Below are positions 25,571 to 33,820 of a stretch of DNA of 64,000 bases, one piece after another. Source of the DNA: Methylovulum miyakonense HT12. GTDB taxonomy: Bacteria > Pseudomonadota > Gammaproteobacteria > Methylococcales > Methylomonadaceae. The first letter of the stretch is position 1, and each line of letters starts with the position of its first letter. Made by a program: the position numbers and the translations under genes. The notes beneath the pieces are model-generated. The model was given only the letters and a program-made list of their open reading frames with translations, was not told the DNA's origin and made no database searches. The stretch spans positions 872,119-936,118 of the forward strand of contig NZ_KB913025.1 of NCBI RefSeq assembly GCF_000384075.1. Direction: 5' to 3'.

Positions 25571-27985
25571 ATGCTCCGGTTACCATTTTCCATGCCCAAT
25601 ACCCAAAAACTGCCCGTCACCGCCTTGAAGCTCCATCTTGATCATCTGGGCAGTTTTGACTTTTCCGGCCCCACACAGCCACCGCCCGGCATCCTCGGCC
25701 AGGCCAGGGCGCGGGCGGCGTTGGCGTTTGGTATCGCCATGCCACAGTCCGGCTACCATGTTTTTGTTATGGGCGAACCGGGCATGGGGCGGCTGACGTT
25801 GATCAACCAACAACTTGATGCTGTCGCCGCGACATTGCCACCCCCCGCTTCTTACGCCTATGTCGATAATTTTGACAATCCCCGTGAGCCCATCGCCCTA
25901 GCCTTACCTTCCGAATTCGGCCAGCCGTTCAACAAGGACATTGAAGCCTTGCTGGACAAACTGCTGCACATTTTCCCCGCCGCGTTTGAAAGCCCTGCGT
26001 ACCAGCAAAAAAAGACCGCCATCGAACGCCAGTTTAACCAGTCTTACCACCGCGCCATTGACCGCGTTGACAAAAAAGCCCGCACCATGGACGTCGCCTT
26101 GTTCCGCGAAGACGAAAACATCACCTTCGCACCCATCCGTGACAAAAAAACGCTCAACGAAAAACAGTTCAGCCAATTGCCGGAAGCCGAGCGCGAAACC
26201 TTCCATAGCCAAGTCGAAGAACTGGAAGATTTCCTCAGCGAAGCGCTACTGGAACTGCCTTTGTGGCGGCGCGAAGTCTTGGAAAAGCTTAAGGAATTGG
26301 ATAACGCCACGATCGGCCAGGAAATCCAGCCCTTGCTGGCCGACCTGCACGACAAATATATCGCCGTTGATGATGCCATCAGCTATTTGTCGGCTTTGGA
26401 ACAAGAGCTATACACCACCATCAGCGATTACCTGATGCCGGCACGGGGCTTGGAATCCATCAGCCACGCCGCCAAGCGCGCGCGCCTGCTGGAGCAATTC
26501 GCCCCGAACATCCTCATCGACCATTCGCAAGACAACGGCGCGCCCGTAGTCTACGAAGCGCACCCGACTTACCAGAATTTGTTCGGACGCATCGAATACA
26601 CCAGCGACCAAGGCCTATGGGTCACCCATTACCAGCGCATTTGCAAAGGGTCATTGCACAAAGCCAATGGCGGCTACCTGATCCTCGACGCGGAAAAGCT
26701 GGTGGACTACCCCTTCGTTTGGGATGCGCTGAAACGGGCGTTGAAATCCGGCACCATCGAAATTGAATCGCCCTATTCGGACATGGGCATCAGCACCATG
26801 GCATTGAAACCGGAAGTGATCCCGCTCCATGTCAAAATCGTCTTGGTCGGCTCAGCTGACATTTATTACCTATTGGAAGAACTGGATAACGAATTCAACG
26901 AGATGTTTAAAGTGCTGGCGGATTTTGATTATGAAATCCCCATCACCCCCGAATCCCTACGCCATTTTGCGGGGTTGATGCATAAACAGGCCGCCGATTC
27001 GGGCGCAAAACCCTTGGCCACATCAGCCATAGCCAGCCTGGTTGAACACAGCTGCCGGCTTGCCGAAAACCAGCACCGTTTTTCTGCGCATATCAATGAC
27101 ACGTTAGACCTTATTGGTGAAGCCAACCTCTTCGCCAAACAATCCGCCGTCACCGAATTGGGACGTGAACATATCGAACAAGCCTTAGTTGCCCGCGACT
27201 ACCGCAACGGCGGGTTGTCCCAACGCATCCTCGACGACATGCTGGACGGCACCATCTTGATCGACACCGACGGCGAAGCCATAGGCAAAATCAACGGGCT
27301 GACCGTGTTGAGCATCGGCGGCAGCAGTTTCGGCGCACCGGCCCGTATCACCACCTCCGTCTATCCCGGCTCACGCGGCATCGTCGACATTGAGCGCGAA
27401 GCCGAATTGGGGGAGTCCATCCATTCCAAAGGCGTGATGATCTTGACGGGCTATTTGGGGCATTTTTACGCCCAGCAATTCCCTTTGGCCATTTCCGCCA
27501 GCATCGCCATTGAGCAATCCTATAGCGCGATAGACGGCGACAGCGCGTCGTTGGCGGAACTGTGCTGCCTGATTTCGGCGCTGACCCGCACCCCGATCAA
27601 CCAAGCTTTTGCAGTGACCGGCTCGATCAACCAATACGGCGAAGTGCAAGCCATCGGCGGCGTGAATGAAAAAATTGAAGGTTTTTTTAGGCTGTGCCAA
27701 GCACGGGGGTTGACCGGCGAGCAAGCCGCGATTATTCCGGCGGCGAACAAACGCAACCTGATGTTGAAACAGGAGGTGATAGATGCGGTGGAGCAGGGCC
27801 TGTTTGCGGTTTACGCCGTCTCCACGGTCGATGAAACCTTGGAACTATTGACCGGGCATCTGGCAGGAGAAGCGGACGAAGAAGGCAATTACCCCGAAAA
27901 CAGCATCAACTTCAAAGCCATTTCACGCTTGAAAGAGATTTCAGAAATGGCGGGGGATGATGAGCATAAAGAAGAAGGGGGTTGA
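25571..27985 (+). CDS. Lon-type ATP-dependent protease (AAA_32/Lon_C, AsrA/LonH-like)
   Basis: An 804-residue serine protease. An N-terminal AAA_32-type domain (FVMGEPGMGR Walker A near residue 60) with a helical insertion is followed by a second ATPase-like half with ANGGYLILDAEKL. The C-terminal Lon protease domain has catalytic Ser658 in GDSASL and Lys701 in NEKIEG, 43 residues apart as in E. coli Lon. The family includes Pseudomonas AsrA and E. coli YcbZ (LonH). The ATG at 25571 was picked (25592 is the alternative; neither has a strong ribosome site) because the in-frame extension to 25418 overlaps the hsp20 terminator region. Neighbouring hsp20 suggests a protein quality-control role. 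Confidence 0.88.
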   Translation: MLRLPFSMPNTQKLPVTALKLHLDHLGSFDFSGPTQPPPGILGQARARAALAFGIAMPQSGYHVFVMGEPGMGRLTLINQQLDAVAATLPPPASYAYVDNFDNPREPIALALPSEFGQPFNKDIEALLDKLLHIFPAAFESPAYQQKKTAIERQFNQSYHRAIDRVDKKARTMDVALFREDENITFAPIRDKKTLNEKQFSQLPEAERETFHSQVEELEDFLSEALLELPLWRREVLEKLKELDNATIGQEIQPLLADLHDKYIAVDDAISYLSALEQELYTTISDYLMPARGLESISHAAKRARLLEQFAPNILIDHSQDNGAPVVYEAHPTYQNLFGRIEYTSDQGLWVTHYQRICKGSLHKANGGYLILDAEKLVDYPFVWDALKRALKSGTIEIESPYSDMGISTMALKPEVIPLHVKIVLVGSADIYYLLEELDNEFNEMFKVLADFDYEIPITPESLRHFAGLMHKQAADSGAKPLATSAIASLVEHSCRLAENQHRFSAHINDTLDLIGEANLFAKQSAVTELGREHIEQALVARDYRNGGLSQRILDDMLDGTILIDTDGEAIGKINGLTVLSIGGSSFGAPARITTSVYPGSRGIVDIEREAELGESIHSKGVMILTGYLGHFYAQQFPLAISASIAIEQSYSAIDGDSASLAELCCLISALTRTPINQAFAVTGSINQYGEVQAIGGVNEKIEGFFRLCQARGLTGEQAAIIPAANKRNLMLKQEVIDAVEQGLFAVYAVSTVDETLELLTGHLAGEADEEGNYPENSINFKAISRLKEISEMAGDDEHKEEGG

Positions 27986-27992
27986 TGCGGTT

Positions 27993-28155
27993 GAGACTGT
28001 GAAAGTATTGCAAAATGCTCTAAAAATTAATGATTGCCCACAAAAAACATGAACCAATTAAATAATAACTTTCAATAACTTATACTTAATCTGGCTTTAC
28101 ACTTTCGTGTTTTTTCGTGATTTTCGTGGACATAAAATAATTCTTTCACAGTCTC
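27993..28155. repeat. Inverted-repeat-bounded spacer element (MITE-like)
   Basis: A 13-base perfect inverted repeat, GAGACTGTGAAAG at 27993-28005 and its complement at 28143-28155, encloses about 137 AT-rich bases with a run of TTTCGTG-like units (about 28104-28130). It lies between the convergent Lon-type and NuoM-like genes. No transposase is encoded. It may be a small non-autonomous element or a long 3' structure. Confidence 0.4.
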
Positions 28156-28248
28156 GGTTGCGAAACTGCCGGGCATAAATGGCCCGCTGAATTTGCACGA
28201 AATTTACGATAAAGTGCTGGATGACATGGAAGAGTTGTAGGGCGTTTA

Positions 28249-29784
28249 TCAAGGCATAGCCAAACTCGCCAGCTCATCCCCTTCCATTCCAGGCTGGTCC
28301 AACAAGCGCGTCAGCCAAACTTCGGCGGCTTTTTGGTTGATGCCCAACAAACTGTTGGGGAACAAACCGCCTAGCAGCACCAATAGCAAAGCGGTGGCCA
28401 ACAATGCCAGTTCATGCGGGCGCAAATCTTGGGTTTGTCCGGCAACCGTCTTGGTGGCCTCGCCTAGAAACGCCCGCCGCGAAAATGCCAACAAACACGC
28501 GGCGCTCAAGACCGCGCCCGCCAATGCGGTGATGCCCAAACTGGGATGGGCTTGCAGCGCACCCAAGACCAACAATAAGTCGGCGGGGAAGACGCTGGCC
28601 CCGGGCATCCCTAAACCCGCCAACACGAAAAGGAAATAAAATCCGGCCAATTTAGGCATGGCTTTGGCGAGCCCGCCTAAATGGTGCAAGTCGGTGCTGC
28701 CCAAGCGCTGTTGGACAAAACCCGCCAGCAGCATCAACACGCCCGCCACCAACGTAAAATTAAGCAGCTGCAATAGTGCGCCTTGAATGCCCTGCATATT
28801 CAACGAAGCGATGCCGATGATCACCAGCCCGACGTGGCTGATGCTGGCAAACGCCAACAACCGCCGCAGGTTGCTTTGTTGCAGGGTCAGCAAGGCGCCG
28901 TAAATCAGCGTGATTGCGCCAATGATGCCCAGCACCCAATCGTATTCAACCGCCGCCGCAGGGGCTAAGGCCATGGCGTAACGCAATATCCCATAAGTGC
29001 CAAGCTTGAGGCTTATCAGTAAGGCCATGACGGGGGCCGGGCCCGCCATGGCGGCTTGTGGCAACCAAGTATGGAAGGGCACGAGCGGGGCTTTGGCGGC
29101 GAAACCGACCAATAACAATATAAAAACAATGCCTTGTAGATTATCCGGCAACTGTGTTTCCAGCAGCACCGGAAAGCTGAACGACAAATCCACCGGTAAA
29201 TTGGCATTGATTTGCGTGGCATGGTTCACCGCCAAAATGATAAACGCCAACAGCAAAGGCAAGCCACCGCAGATGCTGACGAGCAGGTATTTGCTGGCGG
29301 CATTGTGGCGTAACGGGTCTAAACCCCATAAGCCGATCAAGAAAAACAACGGCGGCAAAGTGAGTTGCCAGAACACGAAGAACAGCACCAGATCCAAAGC
29401 CGAAAAAACACCCAAGGAAGCCGCTTCAAGCACCAGCAGCAAAGCGAAATACAAGCGGCTGTGTGCAGAATGCCATGACGCGGCGATGGACATCAACGTC
29501 AGCAACGCCGTAAGCGGCAGGAACAGCACCGAAATCCCGTCGACGCCCAGCAAGTATTCAACATGCAGGCCGGGTATCCAGACATGCCGCTCAAGCAATT
29601 GCAAGCCGCCGTCGTCAGGGTTAAATACGTAAACCAGCCAAACACTGGCAAGCATCACGAGGCTGGCGGTTGTTAAGGCGATGGCTTTCGCCAGCCTGAT
29701 ATTTGCGCAAAAACCGATGATCAATGCACCCGCCAACGGCACTAAAACCATCAGGCTGAGGATGGGGAAATGGGCGTTACTCAT
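28249..29784 (-). CDS. NuoM-like proton-channel subunit (second copy)
   Basis: A 511-residue, about 14-helix antiporter-like subunit of the NuoM family. Recognisable segments are VGFAAKAPLVPFHTWLPQ (Lys231 conserved) and NLRRLLAFASISHVG. The helix-5 motif usually written FWELML reads F-W-Q-L-T-L, so the conserved channel Glu is Gln140. The ATG at 29784 gives the normal N-terminus (MSNAHFPILSL) and overlaps the end of the preceding gene by 8 bases. It belongs to an operon of NuoL/NuoM/NuoM-like genes without other complex I subunits nearby. It probably conducts protons within an unusual or supplementary respiratory complex. Confidence 0.8.
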   Translation of the reverse strand: MSNAHFPILSLMVLVPLAGALIIGFCANIRLAKAIALTTASLVMLASVWLVYVFNPDDGGLQLLERHVWIPGLHVEYLLGVDGISVLFLPLTALLTLMSIAASWHSAHSRLYFALLLVLEAASLGVFSALDLVLFFVFWQLTLPPLFFLIGLWGLDPLRHNAASKYLLVSICGGLPLLLAFIILAVNHATQINANLPVDLSFSFPVLLETQLPDNLQGIVFILLLVGFAAKAPLVPFHTWLPQAAMAGPAPVMALLISLKLGTYGILRYAMALAPAAAVEYDWVLGIIGAITLIYGALLTLQQSNLRRLLAFASISHVGLVIIGIASLNMQGIQGALLQLLNFTLVAGVLMLLAGFVQQRLGSTDLHHLGGLAKAMPKLAGFYFLFVLAGLGMPGASVFPADLLLVLGALQAHPSLGITALAGAVLSAACLLAFSRRAFLGEATKTVAGQTQDLRPHELALLATALLLVLLGGLFPNSLLGINQKAAEVWLTRLLDQPGMEGDELASLAMP

Positions 29785-31336
29785 GGGGGGCTTCCAAAAC
29801 AGGGGCGGCTTCGAGCTGTTGTGACTGGTGCACCGGAAACGCCTGCACCAGCTCCGAGAGCCCCAGCCTGACATAATTGAGCCACGGGGTCGTGTAAAAA
29901 CCGCTGGTGACCAAGAGCAATGCCAGCACTATCGTAATCAGGCGTTCTTTCGGCGCGGGTTGCGGCACTCGGCTGTAAGGCTGGGGATGGCGTTTGCTGG
30001 TGACGATGAACATTTGCTGGAAAGCCCGTAGCAAAACCGCCGCCGCCAAGACATTGCCCAACAACACCACGATGGCTATCGCCCAACCGTATTCTTCGAT
30101 AATGCCTTCAACCAGCAAATGCGCGGAGTCAAAGCTAGGTGTCCCGGGCATCACCATGGTGCTGAAAGCAGCCAATAAAAACAACAGGCCGATAGCGGCG
30201 TGCTTATCAATCAAGCCACCCAGACGCGGCATAAACGCGGTGCGGGTGCGCTGGTAAACCAAGCCGACGCTGAAAAACATCCCCGCCGTCGCCAAGCCAT
30301 AAGCAATGGCCAAAAGCAAACCGCCTTGCAAACCAAATTCGTTAAAGCAGAACGCACCGATGATCAGCAGGCCGCTATGGCTGACGGCGACAAACGCCAG
30401 CAAGCGGCGGACATTGATTTGCATCATCGCCAGTAAGGCGCCATAAACGACACTGGTTAAGCCTAGCGTCAGCACGAAAACCGCCCATTGCTCGGCAACC
30501 CCGGGCAAAATCGGCAAAATGAAACGGATCAGCGCATACAGCCCTAATTTTAAGCCAACCACAAACACGCCGGCAGTGGCGACCGTGCCTTGTTCGGCAA
30601 GCAAAGGCAGCCAGCCATGAAAAGGGAACAAGGGCATACGGATGGCGTAACCAAAAAACAGCAGGATAAAAACCAGGATTTCATCGTGCAAATACGCGTT
30701 GTTTTCTTTTAAGGTCAGCCAATCGAAAGTCAAATCGTGGTCGGAACCCACCAAGCCAAACGCCAGGAACAAAAAACCCGCCAAGGTCATTAGCAAGCTG
30801 CTGCCCCAGTATTGCAGCAACAGCGTCACCACCCAGCGGCGTTTTTGCCCGGTTCCGGCATGCACGGTCAAAATGATCAGCGGCAGGGATTCCAACGCAC
30901 ACCATAACCAAAACTGCATCAAGTTCATGGCGGCAAACGCGCCGGTCAAAATGGCTTGGTATGCCAGCAAACACGCCACAAAGGTTTTGTTGTTGACGTG
31001 GCGGGTGATGACGGTATACACCAAGGTCAAAAACGCCAACACGGCGGTCAGCGGGATAAAGAGGATGTTCATGCCGTCCACGCCGACGCTGTAACTGAGC
31101 CAGCCCAAGCGGACATTTTCCATGAGCTGGACACCAGCTGCGCTTGGGTCAAAAACCGACAGCAGATAAATGCTCAGCGCGACATTGGATAAGGTTCCGG
31201 CAAAACCAAAGCGTAGCGACGCTTTTGGGGAGCGTGACAGCAAAATGGCGACCACCGCCAATAACGGGATCAGCGTCAGCGTAGTTAGCACAGGAAAAGC
31301 GGCGGTTTGTGACCACAGAGTCATTGAGGCTGTCAT
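29777..31336 (-). CDS. NuoM-like proton-channel subunit (first copy)
   Basis: A 519-residue polytopic membrane protein of the NuoM/antiporter family with about 14 helices. The helix-5 Glu is kept (Glu149 in WCALESLPL), but the helix-7 Lys of the AxKxPxFPFH motif is Arg233 (AIRMPLFPFH). NVRRLLAFVAVSHSG near residue 310 is the family broken-helix motif. It lies between a NuoL-like gene upstream (297-base gap carrying a palindromic element) and a second NuoM-like gene, whose start overlaps its stop by 8 bases. The distinct residue changes in the two copies suggest long divergence rather than a recent duplication. Confidence 0.8.
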   Translation of the reverse strand: MTASMTLWSQTAAFPVLTTLTLIPLLAVVAILLSRSPKASLRFGFAGTLSNVALSIYLLSVFDPSAAGVQLMENVRLGWLSYSVGVDGMNILFIPLTAVLAFLTLVYTVITRHVNNKTFVACLLAYQAILTGAFAAMNLMQFWLWCALESLPLIILTVHAGTGQKRRWVVTLLLQYWGSSLLMTLAGFLFLAFGLVGSDHDLTFDWLTLKENNAYLHDEILVFILLFFGYAIRMPLFPFHGWLPLLAEQGTVATAGVFVVGLKLGLYALIRFILPILPGVAEQWAVFVLTLGLTSVVYGALLAMMQINVRRLLAFVAVSHSGLLIIGAFCFNEFGLQGGLLLAIAYGLATAGMFFSVGLVYQRTRTAFMPRLGGLIDKHAAIGLLFLLAAFSTMVMPGTPSFDSAHLLVEGIIEEYGWAIAIVVLLGNVLAAAVLLRAFQQMFIVTSKRHPQPYSRVPQPAPKERLITIVLALLLVTSGFYTTPWLNYVRLGLSELVQAFPVHQSQQLEAAPVLEAPHE

Positions 31337-31462
31337 GGTAGGTGCGTTTAGTGTGGTGAAGAAGGCCTTAAGTCATGCGCATTTTGCCAATGCCGCCCGT
31401 TTTAAGCATAAAACCTTTAAGGACACGGAAAACACGACGTTTTTCGCTCATATACTTCAAAC

Positions 31463-31588
31463 GGTCAGGTTTTCGGTTTTTGGATTAACCGTTCGTCCTG
31501 AGCCTGTCGAAGGGTGGACGGTTAATCCGCTCATGGTTCGCCAAGCTCACCACGAACGGCTTAACCTAAAAAAACCGAAAACGTGACC
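31463..31588. repeat. Palindromic MITE-like element with ~35-base terminal inverted repeats
   Basis: A 126-base element whose ends, GGTCAGGTTTTCGGTTTTT and the complement of its right end (GGTCACGTTTTCGGTTTTT), match over about 35 bases with few mismatches. The centre contains the widespread bacterial repeat core GTTCGTCCTGAGCCTGTCGA. It lies within the 297-base gap between the NuoL-like and NuoM-like genes. No coding capacity is seen. Confidence 0.65.
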
Positions 31589-31633
31589 ATTCACAGTATA
31601 TCTAAATTAACACCATCCGATTCCGGTTACCGT

Positions 31634-33151
31634 TTAGAAAGCCACCAAAAAAGTGATGCAAACAAACAGCACCAGATAACGTGGCCTTAAGATGACCTGT
31701 TCAAACCGATTGACCGCGTGCCCTATTTGCCGCCCATACGTGGACGTCTGCTTGCCCGGGCTACGCAAGACCAAACGCTCTTCAAACCAATGCAATAAGG
31801 CCGAAAGCCATTCGGTGAGCTTGCCCGCCAAGCCACTGCTTTTGGCAAAGGGCGTGGCCTGCGGCGGTTCGCTGCCGGACTCCGGCCCGTCATACCCCGC
31901 AGGCAGCGGCAACACCCCCACAGACGGCAAGCCGACCAGACGGTCGATGATGCGGTCATCGACATAACTCAAATCCTGCGCCAACCCCCGCACGGGTTTG
32001 ACCAACGCCCAATCGGCAATTTGATCCAACCAGAATTGCTGTAAGGACAACAGGTACAGCCTGACAGAAACCAAAGCCGGAGCCTGGGCGGCGGGCTTGA
32101 AGGCATCCGCTACGGTCAAGCGCTGCAAACAGCACACGGTCAAGTTTGCGCACAAATGCCAGCTAGCCAATTCCCATAGCCCAAAGGCGCATTCCACGAA
32201 CATCAAAGCAACTTGCGCCAAGGCCGAAAAAAGCAACGAACCCTGCATTGTGGTTTGGGTTTTGCCGATGATATAGCAATACGCCACCGTGGCAAACCCC
32301 ACCAAGCCCAATACCGCGCGGGCGAAGGGCGACTGCATGAACACCGCCTCCAGCGCCACGACCACAAACACGCCCAGGTGGATCATGATTAAACTGACGG
32401 GCGCGGGTTCGTCCAACGTCCTGGCCAACCACGGCGTAAACGGCACCAGCGCGGCTTTGGCAAATGCCGCCAGTGCGAAACAAAGGCCGATCCCCGTCGC
32501 CTGCCCAATCGACAACTCACTCGCCGAGGCTTGCAATTGCGCCCAATTGACACTGTCCGTCCACGCATAGCAAAGGCTGATGCCCAGCACAAAACCCGCA
32601 TCGCCGAGGCGTTGGGTGATAAAAACCCGGGTGGCGTTTTCGGTCGCTTGTGGTTGCTGATACCGATGGGCCACCATTAAATATCCGCACACTTCGGCGA
32701 GTATCCAGCCGGCCAAGCAGCCAACCAAGTTGGCGGACAGCACCACCATCAAAACAGCGGCGGCAAACAGGCTAAGGGCCGCAAAAAAACGGTGGAAACC
32801 CGCTTGTCGGTGTAAGGCAGAAGTGGCGAAACGGCTGGTAAGCGCCAATAATAAAGACAACAAGGCCGCCAGCCCGACATTGAAACCCGTGGTGGTAAAA
32901 TTGACGCGGACATTCAGGCTATCGCTGCCCAGCCATTGCCCGACGCTGAAATAACCGTGGTTTTTGCCCAGCAAATCCCCGCCCAGCAAGGCCATCGCCA
33001 TCAGGCATGACAGGGTCAGCATCCATGTCGCCATATCAGCCGTGAAACCTTCCCGTTTTCCGCCTTGCAAGAGGCCAAACAACAGCCCCGTACCGATAAC
33101 CGCCATCGCCAGTAACGGCAACAGGGGGATCAAAATGACCAGTGCGTCCAT
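31634..33151 (-). CDS. NuoL-like proton-channel subunit (divergent)
   Basis: A 505-residue membrane protein related to NuoL/Mrp antiporter subunits, about 100 residues shorter than E. coli NuoL and without the long lateral C-terminal helix. The helix-7 Lys is present (Lys232 in AKAALVPF). The helix-5 motif GWE is GWI, with a Glu three positions later (Glu153), and the helix-12 HAFFKALLFL-type segment reads LTVCCLQRL, without the Lys. A soluble loop near 420-450 is Pro/Gly-rich. Start 33151 begins directly in the first helix; an upstream in-frame ATG at 33193 is possible. It is the first gene of the NuoL/M/M set. DabB/MpsA-type proteins are alternatives, but no DabA partner is adjacent. Confidence 0.72.
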   Translation of the reverse strand: MDALVILIPLLPLLAMAVIGTGLLFGLLQGGKREGFTADMATWMLTLSCLMAMALLGGDLLGKNHGYFSVGQWLGSDSLNVRVNFTTTGFNVGLAALLSLLLALTSRFATSALHRQAGFHRFFAALSLFAAAVLMVVLSANLVGCLAGWILAEVCGYLMVAHRYQQPQATENATRVFITQRLGDAGFVLGISLCYAWTDSVNWAQLQASASELSIGQATGIGLCFALAAFAKAALVPFTPWLARTLDEPAPVSLIMIHLGVFVVVALEAVFMQSPFARAVLGLVGFATVAYCYIIGKTQTTMQGSLLFSALAQVALMFVECAFGLWELASWHLCANLTVCCLQRLTVADAFKPAAQAPALVSVRLYLLSLQQFWLDQIADWALVKPVRGLAQDLSYVDDRIIDRLVGLPSVGVLPLPAGYDGPESGSEPPQATPFAKSSGLAGKLTEWLSALLHWFEERLVLRSPGKQTSTYGRQIGHAVNRFEQVILRPRYLVLFVCITFLVAF

Positions 33152-33275
33152 AGGTTTAATAGTTTTTGAGAAAAATGCGGGATAAAAAGGCATATCAGTG
33201 CCACAAAAGTCCGGACACCGTCACACGGGCTTAGTATCCATAAGCTGTCATTTTAACGGCTTCCCACTACATAAT

Positions 33276-33284
33276 TGCTATAAT
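33276..33284 (+). promoter_or_regulatory. Extended -10 promoter for the UPF0114-fumarase operon
   Basis: TGCTATAAT: a perfect -10 hexamer with the TGn extension, 29 bases before the start at 33314. No good -35 is present, as expected for extended -10 promoters. Confidence 0.5.
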
Positions 33285-33313
33285 ATCTGCAAATTTTTTC
33301 TGGTTCCTTAAAA

Positions 33314-33820
33314 ATGTCCTTACCACAGCAAATAGAACACGCTATCGAACGCTTGATGTATGCGAGCCGCTGGATTTTGGCTCCGATCTACGCGGGGATG
33401 GGCTTGGTTTTGTTGGCCTTGTCCGTCAAATTCTTTGAAGAACTGTACCACTTCTTGCCGCATATTTTTGAAATTAGCGAAACCGATTTTATCCTGACCT
33501 TGTTGACCTTGATTGACCTGACGCTGGTGGGCAGCCTGATCGTGCTGATTATGTTCAGCGGCTATGAAAATTTCGTCTCACGCCTGAACATTAGTGACGA
33601 CACCGAAAAGCTGGATTGGCTGGGCACACACGATTACGCGGCCATGAAAATGAAGGTGGCGACATCCATAGTGGCGATTTCGTCTATCCATTTGTTGAAG
33701 ATTTTCATGAACATCAACGCCACCGCCAATGACAAATTGCTGTGGTATGTGGTCATCCACTTGACCCTGGTCATTTCCGCCCTGTTCATGGGCTATCTGG
33801 ACAAACTCACCAAACATTGA
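33314..33820 (+). CDS. UPF0114 (YqhA-like) membrane protein
   Basis: A 168-residue inner membrane protein of the YqhA/TIGR00645 family, with about four hydrophobic segments and the family pattern [16 protein letters not shown] near the start and [12 protein letters not shown] in the middle. The function of the family is unknown. Its TGA stop overlaps the ATG of the following thioredoxin-fold/fumarase gene by one base (TGATG), so the two are translationally coupled. Confidence 0.88.
   Translation: MSLPQQIEHAIERLMYASRWILAPIYAGMGLVLLALSVKFFEELYHFLPHIFEISETDFILTLLTLIDLTLVGSLIVLIMFSGYENFVSRLNISDDTEKLDWLGTHDYAAMKMKVATSIVAISSIHLLKIFMNINATANDKLLWYVVIHLTLVISALFMGYLDKLTKH

Noticed and set aside
28136-28240. 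Short plus-strand coding stretch listed as a gene
   Set aside because: It has no start codon with a ribosome site and is only 34 codons; it is mentioned as a possible remnant in the findings, not as a feature.
31634-33193. Assignment of the NuoL-like gene as DabB with a DAB carbon-concentrating role
   Set aside because: No DUF2309 (DabA) gene is adjacent, and two NuoM-like genes follow, which is not the DAB layout.
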